In this document: one piece after another, positions 42,501 to 55,274 of the stretch
How the letters are laid out: each line of letters starts with the position of its first letter
Position numbering within the stretch: the stretch's first letter is position 1
Source: Notamacropus eugenii
Lineage: Eukaryota > Chordata > Mammalia > Diprotodontia > Macropodidae
NCBI RefSeq assembly: GCF_028372415.1
Contig: NC_092878.1
Span: forward strand, 28,006,903 to 28,070,902
DNA length: 64,000 nucleotides
Direction: 5' to 3'
Notes under the pieces: model-generated
Databases searched by the model: none
What the model was told of the DNA's origin: nothing
Seen by the model: only the letters and a program-made list of their open reading frames with translations
Position numbers and translations under genes: made by a program

Positions 42501-45500
42501 AATTCTGCCCTTAGCTGCATCTTTGTGTGGCGCTTGAGCTCTGAGATGACTATCAGCATGCGGCAACGTTTGGCTGAGCTTCGGCAGCGCCAGCGAGGGG
42601 GCAAGCAGCAGGGGGTGTCACCCCCTCGAAGAACCTCTGGGCTCAGCCGGTAAGGAGCAAGGGAAGGGCAGGGGGTGGGAATTGCTTATTGCCTCTCTGT
42701 GACCTTGCCCACATGTACTCCTGCCTTCATCTCATAGCCCAGGCCATATGTGAACACCTCTTTTAAGGTCCCAACCCTCTAATTTGACTTCCTCCAATAC
42801 TGATCAGTTTCTCAGCTGACCACCTTCCCTTGTCTGTCCCTACTCCTGGGATCCCTATTGATTTTAGCCGAGAGGCCCCTACAGTGCTTTCACCAGTACC
42901 AGCCCTTTCCTCAGACAGTGACAAAGATGGGGAAGATGAGGGCACTGAGGAAGAAGAGCTGCCAGCCCTGCCCATTCTTACCAAAGGTACCAAGAAAGAA
43001 CCAGGTATGTGTCTCCTTGGTGTAAAGGAAGAAGATATAAAAGGCCCAGAGGGGTTCGCAACCTGGGATTTACACCCCCCCAGGAAGTGTAGAAGCTTGT
43101 CAAGGAGATATGATAATTATTTGGTAACTAACTATATTATCCTATTGAAATTAATCTCTTTTATTTCTTATGTCCATATATATGGTTAACTCTCCAACTT
43201 ATTTCCTTTAATATTGACTAGGAACCACAAGGCTTACTAGAAGGAAAGGGGTACAGGGACCAGAAAAATTTGGGAAGCCCTAAAGTTAGGGGAACCAGGG
43301 GCATCAGGATGAGCTGAAAGATCTCAGGAATCAAGATGTAGAAGCAAGTGGGATGTCTGTTTTGAGGTTGGAGAAGTCAAAGTTGGGGTAGAAAGTTGGT
43401 TGAGCTTGATGTTGCTCGGCATCCCCCAGAACCCTTTCCTAATAATTCTTCCCCTATGACAGCATCAGCCCGAGGTCCAGCCCTGCCCCGAAGCCTGTCC
43501 CACTGGGAAATGAGTCGGGTGAGTGTCTCTTGCTGATGTTTATTTACAACAGGACTGATTGATGATTGAGGGTAGGAATCAGTTCCAGGTGGGAAGCCCC
43601 CCCCTCCATCTTCCTTCCTCAGGTACAATCAGCTCTGGTGTCCAGTAGGGTTGGAAGAATAGGAACAAAACTGCTTTCCTCATTATTTGGAAGGGGATTC
43701 AGTTAGACCCGATTGGGGCACAAGATGGAAGTGGTCAGTCAGGAAATGGAAGGTTCAATAACAACTCAGGGTCCACATTTCCCATGGCCGGATGCAGATC
43801 TAGAACCTGAGGCTCCACCGCCTGGAGCCGGGCTGCAAATAGGGCCAGGAAACTGGAAGGCAGTGTGGCCATGGGACAAGTGCTAGATTCAGTCTGAGGA
43901 CACTTCTGATGCTTACTATCTCTGTGACCCTGGGCAAGTCACTTAACCTCTCTGGGCCTGCCCAGTTTTCTCATCTGCAAAATGAGGGAGGTGGACTAGA
44001 TCACCCCTCATATCCCTCAGATATCCCTTAAATCTGTGATCTTATGATCCTGTAAATTGTATATTGCTTTAGCATTGGCCTCAAGTGGCTGAAGGTTTTT
44101 ATAGCTGTCATAGAGCCTATTTTAAGGAAACAAAGCCTCCTCCTAGTAGACTCTCCCAGGATGGAAAGGCCTAGTTCCTTTTAGTGTCAGTGAAAGGTTC
44201 AGTAAAATGGGATTTTGGGAATTCATCGCGTACTTCAGGACTAAAGTTCTCTGGGTCAGAGATGGCAGTGATACGTCTTCAGGGGGTGGAGAGACTTTGG
44301 GGTCCCTGTTGGATATGTGTGCTCCTCCTGGGTCTAGGGTGTTGTGTACAAGAAGCGTTTATGAAACACCAAGGCATAAGGAGGAGATACAAAGATGGAA
44401 ATGAGGCAAATGAGACCTGCCCTTGAGGAGTTTGTTCTGTTTCAGGGGAGTAAGAGGGAATAAACGTTTATAGTGCGCCTGCTGTATGCCAGGGACTATG
44501 CTAAGTGTTTTTCTGATAGCCCTGTCTGGTCCTCAGAACAACTCTGCAGGGTAGGTGCTGTTATTCCCACTTTAGTACTGAGAAAACTGAGGCGAATAGA
44601 GAGTAGGTGACTTGCCTGGGATTACTCAACTAGTGTTTGAGGCCAGATTTGAACTCTGCTTTATCCACTGTGCCTCCTTACGGATCAGTGTTGCTTTCTT
44701 CATATCATCCTAAGTTTTTGAGGTCCTCCAAGTAATCCATCATAGCAGATAGGGGCAGCTAGGTGGTGCAGTGGATAGAGCAGGAGGACCTGAGTTCAAA
44801 TCTCACTTCAGACACTTGATACTCACTAGCTATGTGACCTTGGGCAAGTCACTTAACTGCAATTGCCTCATCCTTGGTCATCTCCAGTCATCCTGATGAA
44901 TATCTGGTCACTGGATCCAGATGGCTCAGGAGGAGAAAGTGAGGCTGGTGACCTGCACGGCCCTCCCTCACTCAAAACAAAGTCAAGTGCAAGTCATGTC
45001 ATTATTTCTCTGATGGCATGATCTTCTTTGGCAATGAAGGATGAACACACACATAGCAGATAGAGGCTGACTGAAACCTTCTCTGACTTCCACTTATACT
45101 CTCTATTTTCTTAGTCTCAGGAGGGGGTAGAATTCCTGGACCCAGCTCCTGCCACTAGCCAAGGTCCCCGAAGACGAGGACGATGGGCCCAGCCAGGCGT
45201 AGAGCTAAGCGTCCGTTCCATGTTGGACCTTCGGCAATTGGAGACACTGTCCTCAGCACCTCGGCCACCCAGCCAGGACTCACTGGCACAGGAGTCACTG
45301 ACTCAGGCCCAGGCTGAGAAACATAGCCAGCAGGCTCCTGTGGATGCCCATCTCAGTCAGGTAAGGTCTCTTTCCCAGGTGACATCCACCAAGATCCAAG
45401 GCAGCCTTACCTTCCACCTGAAATCTAGGGTTCTTTCAACTTTTTTTGAGTTACAAATTCAGATTGGAACACATCTGAATCTGATGTGGCAACTAGGGTG

Positions 45501-48500
45501 AAACAAATATGGCATTTGTCCCAGTTTAAGCCCCTTGAGTGATAAGGTATAATAAGTAACCGCTGGGGATGGGCATCTATAGGATGTAAAAAAGTACAGT
45601 TTTTCTAGGAGCTTGAAAACATACAGATATAGATCTATCTTGTATCTTACCCATAAATCTGTCTCCAGATTTGCAATCAGAGCCTTGTACTCTGGTTCTT
45701 ATCCAGGACTGTGGCATCTTAGCTTCTCTTCAGGATTCGTATGGTCTAGGTTTCTTCCCAACCTTACTTCTGTCCTCCCTGTCTGAGGATCTCTTTTCAT
45801 ATCAGAAAACTTACCTGTGGCCTTTTCCATGTTTCCAGAATGGCAGTATTCCCCAGTCCCCGACTTCCAAGCCTTGTGCCTGTTCTCAAGTTATCCAAAT
45901 GATTTCTCAGGAAGAGGGGGTCTTCGCTCAAGAGTTGGAGCCAGTGAATAATGAAGATGGCATTGTCTACCCAGAGACAGGCAATTGCCCTCCCCTTGAT
46001 ACCAGGCAAGGACCCTCCTCCACCCCATCCAGGTCTCATAGGGCTGTGCAGTCTTTACACCTCTAGTTCCTCTGGAATATTTTGGTTTTAGATGTGTACT
46101 TTTTCACTGAGATATGAGAGGTTGGCTCTCCATCTGATTCTCCCCCCCCGCATGTATCTCCCCAAAATAATAGGCCCAAATGACAGTCTACCATCTTCCC
46201 AGAGATGAGAAAGAAATAAAGCCTAATAAAGTGGTTAATCTCTTTTCCTTGCTCTCCTCATCCTCCCTACTTGTGGGGTCGTGCCCTCCTGACAGTGAGT
46301 TCCAGGTCCAGGCCCTTCCCCATGGCCCACTGGGCAGAGTGTACCCAAGTAGCAGAGGCACTGAGAAACACAGTCCCGACAGTGCCTGCTCTGTGGATTA
46401 TAGCAGCAGTCGCCTTTCCAGCCCAGAGCATCCCAATGAAGGTAAGAAGACCCTGTCATCCTAAAGCCCACAGTCCCTAGAACTTCCTGGGTGGGCCGAG
46501 GGAGCATGCTGGTGGAAAAAAGGCTGTACCTGAGGCCCAGGACCACTCTGGGAGGGCTGAAGGGTGGAACAGAAGCAAGATATGGGTGTAGTATGTCCTC
46601 TCTCCCCACCCCCCTTTCCCTAGACTCTGAGAGCACAGAGCCCCTGAGTGTGGATGGAATCTCCTCAGACCTTGAAGAACCAGCTGAGGGGGAAGAGGAA
46701 GAAGAGGACGAAGGGGAAGATGGAGGACATGGCTCTGGTGGGCTCCAGGGAGGCAGCCCCCGTACTCCTGACCAGGAACAGTTCCTCAGACGGCACTTTG
46801 AGACCCTAGCCAGTGGGGCTGCTCCAGGTGTGACCAGAGGATCAGGGGCCTGGTCACAATACCCCTTGATCATTCCCAGGCCACTGTGAGAGGGAGAGCT
46901 CAAGGGAAGAAAGACAGGCCCTAGAGCTGAGCATGTCCTAGAGCAGGGGCCCAGGGGTGGATGGGAGTTTCATGTCATAGAAGGTTGGATCTGGGTCCTG
47001 AGGGGTGGGAAGTGGTTCTCAGATGTGTGCCTCACTCTTATTGGTGGTATTTTGGGTTTTGGCACATAGTTGGAGCTTAATAAATACTTGTCAATTGACT
47101 AACTTAACTGTTGATCTCCATGCCAGGTAGCTCAGGCCGACCCCTGGAGAGGATGGAGCCTCAAAGCATATCATCCCGATTCCTGTCCCAGGTGCAGACT
47201 CCTACACTCAGGTATATCATTCTCAACTTAGAGGAGCCTAGACTGAGCATGGAGCCCTAGAGCCCTGCATCTCCTCCCTGGCCCTAGAACCAGAGAAGTG
47301 AAAGCCTCTGCCTGTGTCTGCTTAGAAAGTGATTGGAAACAAGCCAGTCCCTCCCCAAAGGCCAGTGTCAGGAATCTGCAGCACTCCAAGCTTCTGTGGC
47401 CCTGTTTCTGAACCTCATCTGCTGCCTCTTTGGCTCTAAACTTTGTAGAAATTATGCTACCCTACCCCTCTCATCAGCAAAGAAGAGGCCTTGCCCTTTG
47501 CCCTGCTGACCCCCAAAGAGTAGTAAAATGGAGCTTGAGTGGCCTCTGGACATGATAGAGGGAGCATGCGGGGCTAAGGCTGGCACATCCAGGGATCGAC
47601 CATTCCATTTTCTTCACTTTCTCAGCTTGTCTTTTTCCCATCTCATTCCTCTAGGGAGCTGTCTCTCTCTTCCTTGAGACCAGTACCACAGAGGCCCATC
47701 AGGGTGCTCCAGGACTCCAGTGAGAACCCTAGCAGTGCAGCTGTCAGCCCCCCAGGAGTCCCACCAGAGGCCAAGCCAATTCCTGGGGGCTCTAACCCCC
47801 AGCCTGTGGCCCCCATACTGCGACGGCGCCGTCTGAACCTGGACAGCAGCTGGACACACAAGAAGACTGCCTTACCAGCTTCTGGCAGTGGCCTCCAGAA
47901 AGCCCAGTCAGTGCATAACCTGGTGTCGCATGGTGAGGGGCTTAGCTCAATGTGGCTTCCTCTTGGACATGTGAGCTTAGGGGTTTTCAGGGGGTAGGAA
48001 AGTCTGATGAACCCACTGTGGGGTTATTCTTGTACATGCCCTTGAGTCTTTCCAAGGCCTTCAATGTTCCCTGGGCCTGGGCATGAAGCCATGACCTTTT
48101 GGGGTAGCTTTTCTGTGGTTTGACCCTAATTATATTTTTACAGATGAAGCACCTTTACCTGGTCCAGTACCCCTACAGCAGAGTGACCAAGAAGGATTGG
48201 GCTCTCTAACCCAGGCTGATGGTCGCCTGACTCGACCCCGTTCTTACCTGAACCCCACCACCAGCTCCATGGCTAAGATGTCTCGTAGTACCTCTGTGGG
48301 GGAAAACCTAGGCCAGGGTGAATTGACTGAAACTCAGGTCCCCAACCCCATCAGGATCGCATCCATCAGCAAGCCAGCCCTGCCAAGCCGGGCTCACCTT
48401 GTCCTGGACATTCCCAAGCCACTGCCTGATAGGCCCAGCCTGGCTGCCTTCTCCCCTGGGGCAAAGGGCCGGGCCCCCTGTGAAGCTCAACAGTTTGGCT

Positions 48501-51500
48501 CCCCAGGGGGCCTCGGGAAGAAGTCTTCCACCCCAGAGGGGCGGGCCTGTCTGGGGGAGGGCACCATTCTCACACCCAGGACAGAGTGCCGGGCTCAGCC
48601 TGGGCCCCAAAGCTCCTGTGCCCAGGAACTGCCAGCCACATGCCTCCCCCGAGGGCTTGAGAATTTGCAGCCCCCATCCCCAGAGAAGACCCCCAACCCC
48701 ATGGAACCTTCCGGGTCAGGGGCTTCCCTGAGCCAGGACTCAGGTGTGCATAGTTCCTCACCTGTCATCTCCTGTCCCCTCCCCCTTCTCTTGTTTCTGT
48801 TGTCCACTCTCGGGCTCCATCCCATTTCTGTGCATCCAGCCTCTGCTGTGTCTCGTCCTGTCTGCTCCTGTCTCGTTCCATAAGTCACTCCCTCGATGGT
48901 GAGACCCTCCTGTTGAACACCATGTTCTCCCTGTGCCTGCCTTGCCCACCGCAGTGCCAACTGAACTCTGGGACTGGCCCCTTTCACCTAAGCCTCTTGT
49001 ACTAGGGCTGGGGGTAGATTTGGGGTGGTTTAAGTGGGGGAATAGTCCCAAAAGGGTCTATGGCCCTGCTGATGAGCCTGAGAAGATTGCTGAGTTTGGC
49101 AAAAAGGCTAGATACAGCTCTGGAGTCTCTCAGCTTTGGGGTTCCTTTGGGTGGGAGGCTTAGAAGGAAAGTTGATAGGGATTCACTCAGCAGCATCTGT
49201 CCCTCCCAGAGCCGGTGATGATGGTGAGCATGGAACAGTGTGAGCGCCTTGTGGCAGAGCTTCAGAACAGCATGCAACAAGCTGTTCAACTGTATCGTTT
49301 GGTGAGTGACTGGAGGGAGCAGTTCTCTTCCTTTTGGTAGAATGATGACTATTGATCTTAACAACTGGCTAGTAATTGTACTTCGGAAAAATGGAACCAG
49401 ACAGGGAAATGGGTCAGGCTGTAAGTTCCTCCTGGGTAAAGTTGAAAGATATTTGAATTGTCCATAAAGACAAGTCTTAAGTGATCAAGTTGGGTAACAA
49501 TTTCCTCACCCATGGATCCTCTCATCCATGGAACCAAAATGGGGGGCAGGATCCATACAATGCCAGGGCAACTACAGAGTGGAAGCTCATCACAGCCTGA
49601 GTTATAGCCAGGACTCAATTCGTGTGAATAATGAATTCCTGAAATGGTCATGATACTCACAAATTTGCACTGCATAGGTCTGCTAGGTTGGATCTAATTA
49701 CCCTGCTTTACATAATTATAACTTCATAGAGTGTAAATTTGAATATATGCCATACCCTCTGACCTATCAGCAGTGCTAAGCTAGTAGCTCAACCTAGCAT
49801 CCACCCTGGAAAACCCAAATTACCTTCTGGGAAGAGGTGGGAGTGGGGTGACTAGTGGATGGACTTTTGAGTGCTGAAATAAGATAAAAAATAAAAAAAA
49901 TCCATTTTATTTTTAAACTGGGGTCAAAATGGGGTAAAACTAGTCCAAAGAAACTTCTCACAAAAGTACAAAGTTTGCCTAAAGCAGGTTCCCTGCCCGT
50001 GGCCCAAAGTTTCCTCTGTTATTGATCAAGCATGGGCATTTTTTATAGTTTTTTTCACCAGAATGGTTAGCTTTTGCAAAAGAAGGGAAAGTTCATGTCA
50101 AGCTGACTTCCAAATTTCCTGAATAATTCAAATTCTGTTTTTTCTAGAGCCTTCATTAGCTTCCTATAGCTTTTCTTCCACCCCTGATTTTATCTTGTTT
50201 GAGATTCCTGTGCTGCCACTGGATAGGTGCTGCTTCCCTGCTCTTCACTCCTTCTAGAGTTCCACTTTTATCCTGAATCTGTACTCCCTGGTCCATTTTC
50301 TCATTGCCCAGGACACAGTATCTATAGGGTAACTGTCTTCTGAGTAGCTGATGTTATGAGTTTGTGCACTTTGACGCTGTGGGACAAGTTTCTGTTGCCA
50401 TTTTGGTTTTCTGCTGGCTACACAGTCAGTTGCACAAAGGTCATGTACATTCTCTGCATTGTGAGATGCCCCCTTCCACCAAGTGGGGATTGCTAGCAAG
50501 TTCAGTGACATTATGAAGATCATCTCCTAAATCTACATATGATAGCTCCAGTCCCCTTCAGAAACATCTCCATTCTTTCCACTTCTGCTCCAGCTTCTGT
50601 TGAAGTGTTGGCCACTCTCTTTGCCAAGACCATCAGTCCCTCCATTTGCACCCTCAATCCCATCCCTGCCTTTTCTCCCAGGCACCCCAGTTGGCAGCTT
50701 TGGGAGTTATTCTTGTCTCTTGACCATCTCTCACCCCTCCATATCCAATCAGGTTTTTTCTACCTTCCCAATTTTTCTCTGGTCCATTTCTTTCTCTCCT
50801 CTTACTCTGTTACCATCCTAGTTCATGTCCTCATCACCACTAACATGGACTGTTATAATAGTCCCCTGCGTGGTCTCCCAGACTCCAGTCTTTCTCTTTT
50901 CACAGTGATACCCTCCACACAGCTGCCAACATCTTCTTAAAGCACAGGTACCTCAATACTCCCTTGCTCAAGAAGCTTCATGGCTCTCTGTTGCCCCTAG
51001 GATAAGATACACATTCCTGTTTGGTATTTAAAGACCTTCCCAGTCTACCTCCAGCCTCCTGCCTTTCCCAGCTGATTGCACCTGATTACACCCCTTCATC
51101 TACTCTGTTCCTCTGCTTGCTCTTCCTGTACACATCGTGCCATCTCCCACCTCAGCTTTTGTACATGATTTCTTTCATGACTGGAATGTTCTTGGTCCTC
51201 ACTTCTACTTCTTTGCACCCCCTTTGCCTCCTCCCTCTTCCTTTAGGGCTTAGCTCAGATCCCACCATCTCTTACACGAGGGCTTTTCAGAGTTCCTTCG
51301 TATTGACTTGTCTGTGTCTGTGCCCTGCTGAGGGCCTTCGGGGATGGAGCAGTTACTGAGTCAGTGTTTGCTGAACTGAATCCAAGGGATTTTATTGAGG
51401 TTTCATTTGGCTGTTGGGTTTATTGGGGTCATTCTCCAGATAACTTTTGTTTCCAAGTCCATTCTTGATCAGCAACAAAACAAGTTACTAAGAACCTTCT

Positions 51501-52129
51501 GTGTGTAAAGCTTTATACTGAGCTCTGGGGATGATACCAGGATAAAACACAATACAGTTCCTAGCACTCGTCTGAATTCTTCAGTCTGGGATAGAAACGC
51601 ATCCCATATTTGGGATGGTTCTCTGTCGACCTCTTTCTCTCTCTCTCACTCACACATGTCAGTGTATATATGCATATGTATTTGTTGAGCTGTCAGGTGG
51701 AGAGATGGGAAGTACCACAGGTTCCTCCACTGAAGGGCTTGATTTCAGCTGACAAATGATTTCTCCTGCGGCAGGAATTAGAATGAAGAACATGTTAACG
51801 ATCTTAACTTTATCATTTTTGGACAGTGTAACTAGTCTCTGTCCTGTGTGTATACATCAAACATATAAATATGTAAAATATATATGTATAACACACACGT
51901 GTATTCATGTATACAGACAAGTTCTTGCTTTATGTAAATACACATGATGCAAAGTTGAAGGGTGGGCACCAGCGAGGGCTCCTGCTTCTGCTCAATGCAG
52001 TGAGGCCAGCAGCACCAATGCAATTGTGTCCTGGGGGTCCTCCACTTGGGAGAGGGGCCCCAAGAGGGGGGAAGTTGGCAGAATGAGCCATATATCTTAA
52101 GTGAGAACTGTCTGTATATATACTTATAT

Positions 52130-52177
<48 letters not shown>

Positions 52178-55100
52178 TCTGTTTTGTATATACACATCTA
52201 TCGGTGCAGATCAGCATCCTCTCTGCAACATATGGTCTTAGAGAGTTTAGAGCAGAGGTGGCAAACTCAAAGCCCACAGCCAGACTGCAGTCCAAACCAG
52301 ACGAAAATGTAATTTGGAAATGTTGTACGAAATAAATAGAAATACACTGCAACATAAATAATGTTCATTTGTGGTTCTCTACCTCAGCACAAGGCCAGCT
52401 TGTATTCATTTCTCTTTGAGGTTGATGCCACTTTTCCCTGGATGACATAACCAAGAGGTATCTGCTGCAGGCTTTGAACCCAGGTCTTCCTGTCTCTGAA
52501 GCCAGTGCTTTATTCACTGCCCCTGTATATACCAATTATATACACATTTACCTCTGTAAATTTCCCAGGAAAGTCAGTGAGGAAAATGCTTGGATTCTGA
52601 TGGGGGAAGCTTTAGGGATGTTTGCCAGATCCATCATTTGGGATGCTTGTATCTGAACTGTTCCCAAGAGCTCTTGGGTTTGGGGGCAAGTCAGTAGACT
52701 GGTTAAAGAATCTTTGGATGGACTCATGGACAAAATACCGGCTTTCATCCTACATATTAGTTGTATTAATATATTTCATTTTGATCTTTTACTTTTACTG
52801 CACTACTATACAGTTTTTAAAAAATAAAAGGATTGGACTGTATTTCCAAGGCCACTTCTAACTGTAAATTTATAATCTTCTTGAGATCTTTTTTGGATCG
52901 TATCATCTGCAGATTTGCTAACCATGCCATCTCTGCCTTCAAGTCATTTGTAAAAATATTTACTAGAACTAAGTAAAGGATCCTGTAAAAATGCTATTAA
53001 TAATGTATAATTGTTTATATACATATAGAGAACAAAAAGGGGTGTGTGTGACAGAGTAAAGATGAATGTAAAGGTGTAAGGGCAGACTTCCTACTTAGAA
53101 CTAAACAATTAAGAATTTTTCACAAGTGAATTGGCCAGCCAGCCTTGGGAAGTAGTGAATTCCCCTTCATTAGAAATCTTCAAATAAAGACTGAATAACC
53201 ATTTGTTCAGTAGGTTATAAGGATTCTTTTTTAGATATGGACTGAACTAAATAGCCAATGAATCCTTCCAACTTGAAAATTCTGTGGTTCTTACTCTGAT
53301 TCTGTATACCTGAATTTCTGCAAAACATTTGATGAAGTCCCTCATACTAACCTTTTAGACAAGATAGAGAGATGGATGTAGGTTAGATAATGAAACAGGT
53401 GGATTTGAAACAGTTGAATGATGGGATCCATCGAGTTCATTGGCTAATGTCAATTTGGAGATCTTGGTAATAGCACATCATAGCAAATGTTCATAAGAAC
53501 ATCACCAAAGAGCTGGAATAGGTCTTAAAGGCCATCTATTCCAACTCTCTCATTTTACAGATGAGAAAACTGAGATGTACCTGCCCAAGGTCACACAAGT
53601 AGAAGCACCTCACAAATAAGTGACTGGATTTTTTAACCTAGGTCCTCTCTAAATCCAGAGTTCTGTTTCACTATACACACATTCACACATTAATAAATAC
53701 AAAACACATTAGTTTTAATTTTTTTCATTAACAAGCATTTGTTTTGTTTCTTAATTTAATGTTCATTTCTAAAATCTCTCCTCTCCTCCATCTCCTCAAT
53801 GGAGAAAAAAAGTAAATAAATAAAACCTGTTACAGATATGTAAAAACAAATTCCTGCATTAGCCATGTTTCCCCTGCCCCGCCCCTTCTGCAACCCCTCC
53901 AAAAAAATAGAAGGTTGCCTCCTATCTGCACCATGAGTCCATCATTTTTCTTTTCTGGAGGTGGGTAACGTTTCATCATGAGTCCTCTGGAAATGTGGTT
54001 GGTCGTTCTGCTGATCAGAGTTCTAAGGCTAAAGTTGTTCATCTAATAATGTTATTGTATAAATAATTCTCCTGGTTTTGCTCATTCCACTCTACATCAG
54101 TTCATACTAGGTTTCTCTTAAACCTTCTCCTTCACAATTTCTTACAACACAATAGTAACCCATTAAATTCATGTACCATAACTTCTTTAGCCATTCCCCA
54201 CTGATGGGAACCCTTTTAGTTTCCCATTCTTTGTCACCTCAGAAAGAGCTTTTGTAAATGTTAAATAAAATAAATAAGGGGCTCTTTTCCTCTTTTTGAT
54301 TTCAGAATTATAGGCCTAATAATGGAATCACAGGGTCAAAGAGTGTGCACAATTTAATAGCTTTTGGGGCATAGTTACAAATTGCATTCCAGAATGGGTG
54401 AACCATTTCACAGCTTTGCTAACAGTATGTTAATGGACCTGTTTTCCCACAACCCTTCCAGTGCATTTGTAATTATCCTTTTTTCCCTCAGCTTTGCCAG
54501 TCTGATGAGTGTGAGGTGGTACCTCAGAGTTGTTTTAATGTTCATTTCTCTATTCTTAGCAATTTAGTGTGTTTTTTAAAACATAATTGTTGATAGAGTT
54601 CTTCCTCTGAAAACTAACTCATTTTACTTTTTTCCTTAAAAATTTAAATGCTCTTCCATTTGGCACACATAGGTTTCATACTGATATTAATTCATTGTGT
54701 ATGGTACCTTTTAACAAGGTATTTGTTTGTCTCTTAAGTCTATTTTTGCTATTACTCCTGCCTTTTTTACTTTAGCTGAAGCATAATAGTTTCTGCTCCA
54801 GCCCTTTATTTTTGCTCTTTATTTTTTTGTTTCAATTGTGTTTCTTGTAAAAAAAAAATTTGTTGGATTCTAATTCATTCTACTGTTCTCTTCCATTTTA
54901 TGGGTCAGTTCATCCCATTCATTCATTCATTGATTGCTGTTTATTTCCTTCCATCCTGTTTTTATACTTTTCCTTCTGTTTCCTGTCCCCTCTTGAAGTC
55001 TGTTTCTGATTAATCCTTTCTTTAGAATTCCCTCCCTTTCATTCTCCCTTTTCCTTTAACCCTTTCCTTCCTGTTTCCCTATTAGGTGAAATGTATTTCT

Positions 55101-55230
55101 GTACTTGTGTGTCTGTGTATTTTTCCCTCCTTTGACCAGTTCAGATGAGAGTGAGGTTCAAGTTTAGTCCTTGCCCCTTTACTCCTTCCTCCTTATTATA
55201 TAGCCATCTACTTGCATGCATGCATGCATG

Positions 55231-55274
<44 letters not shown>

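Noticed and set aside
46235..46903. 222-codon minus-strand open frame
   Set aside because: It is antisense to two MAPKBP1 coding exons and the intron between them, and reads as their shadow.
48744..48883. Extension of the 600-nt MAPKBP1 exon past its donor
   Set aside because: The open frame continues for 46 codons, but the residues become hydrophobic and unlike the family, and a usable gtgtgc donor at 48744 joins in phase to the conserved next exon.
52046..52312. Open frame with poly-CV/ER stretches
   Set aside because: It is produced by the GT/GA microsatellite.
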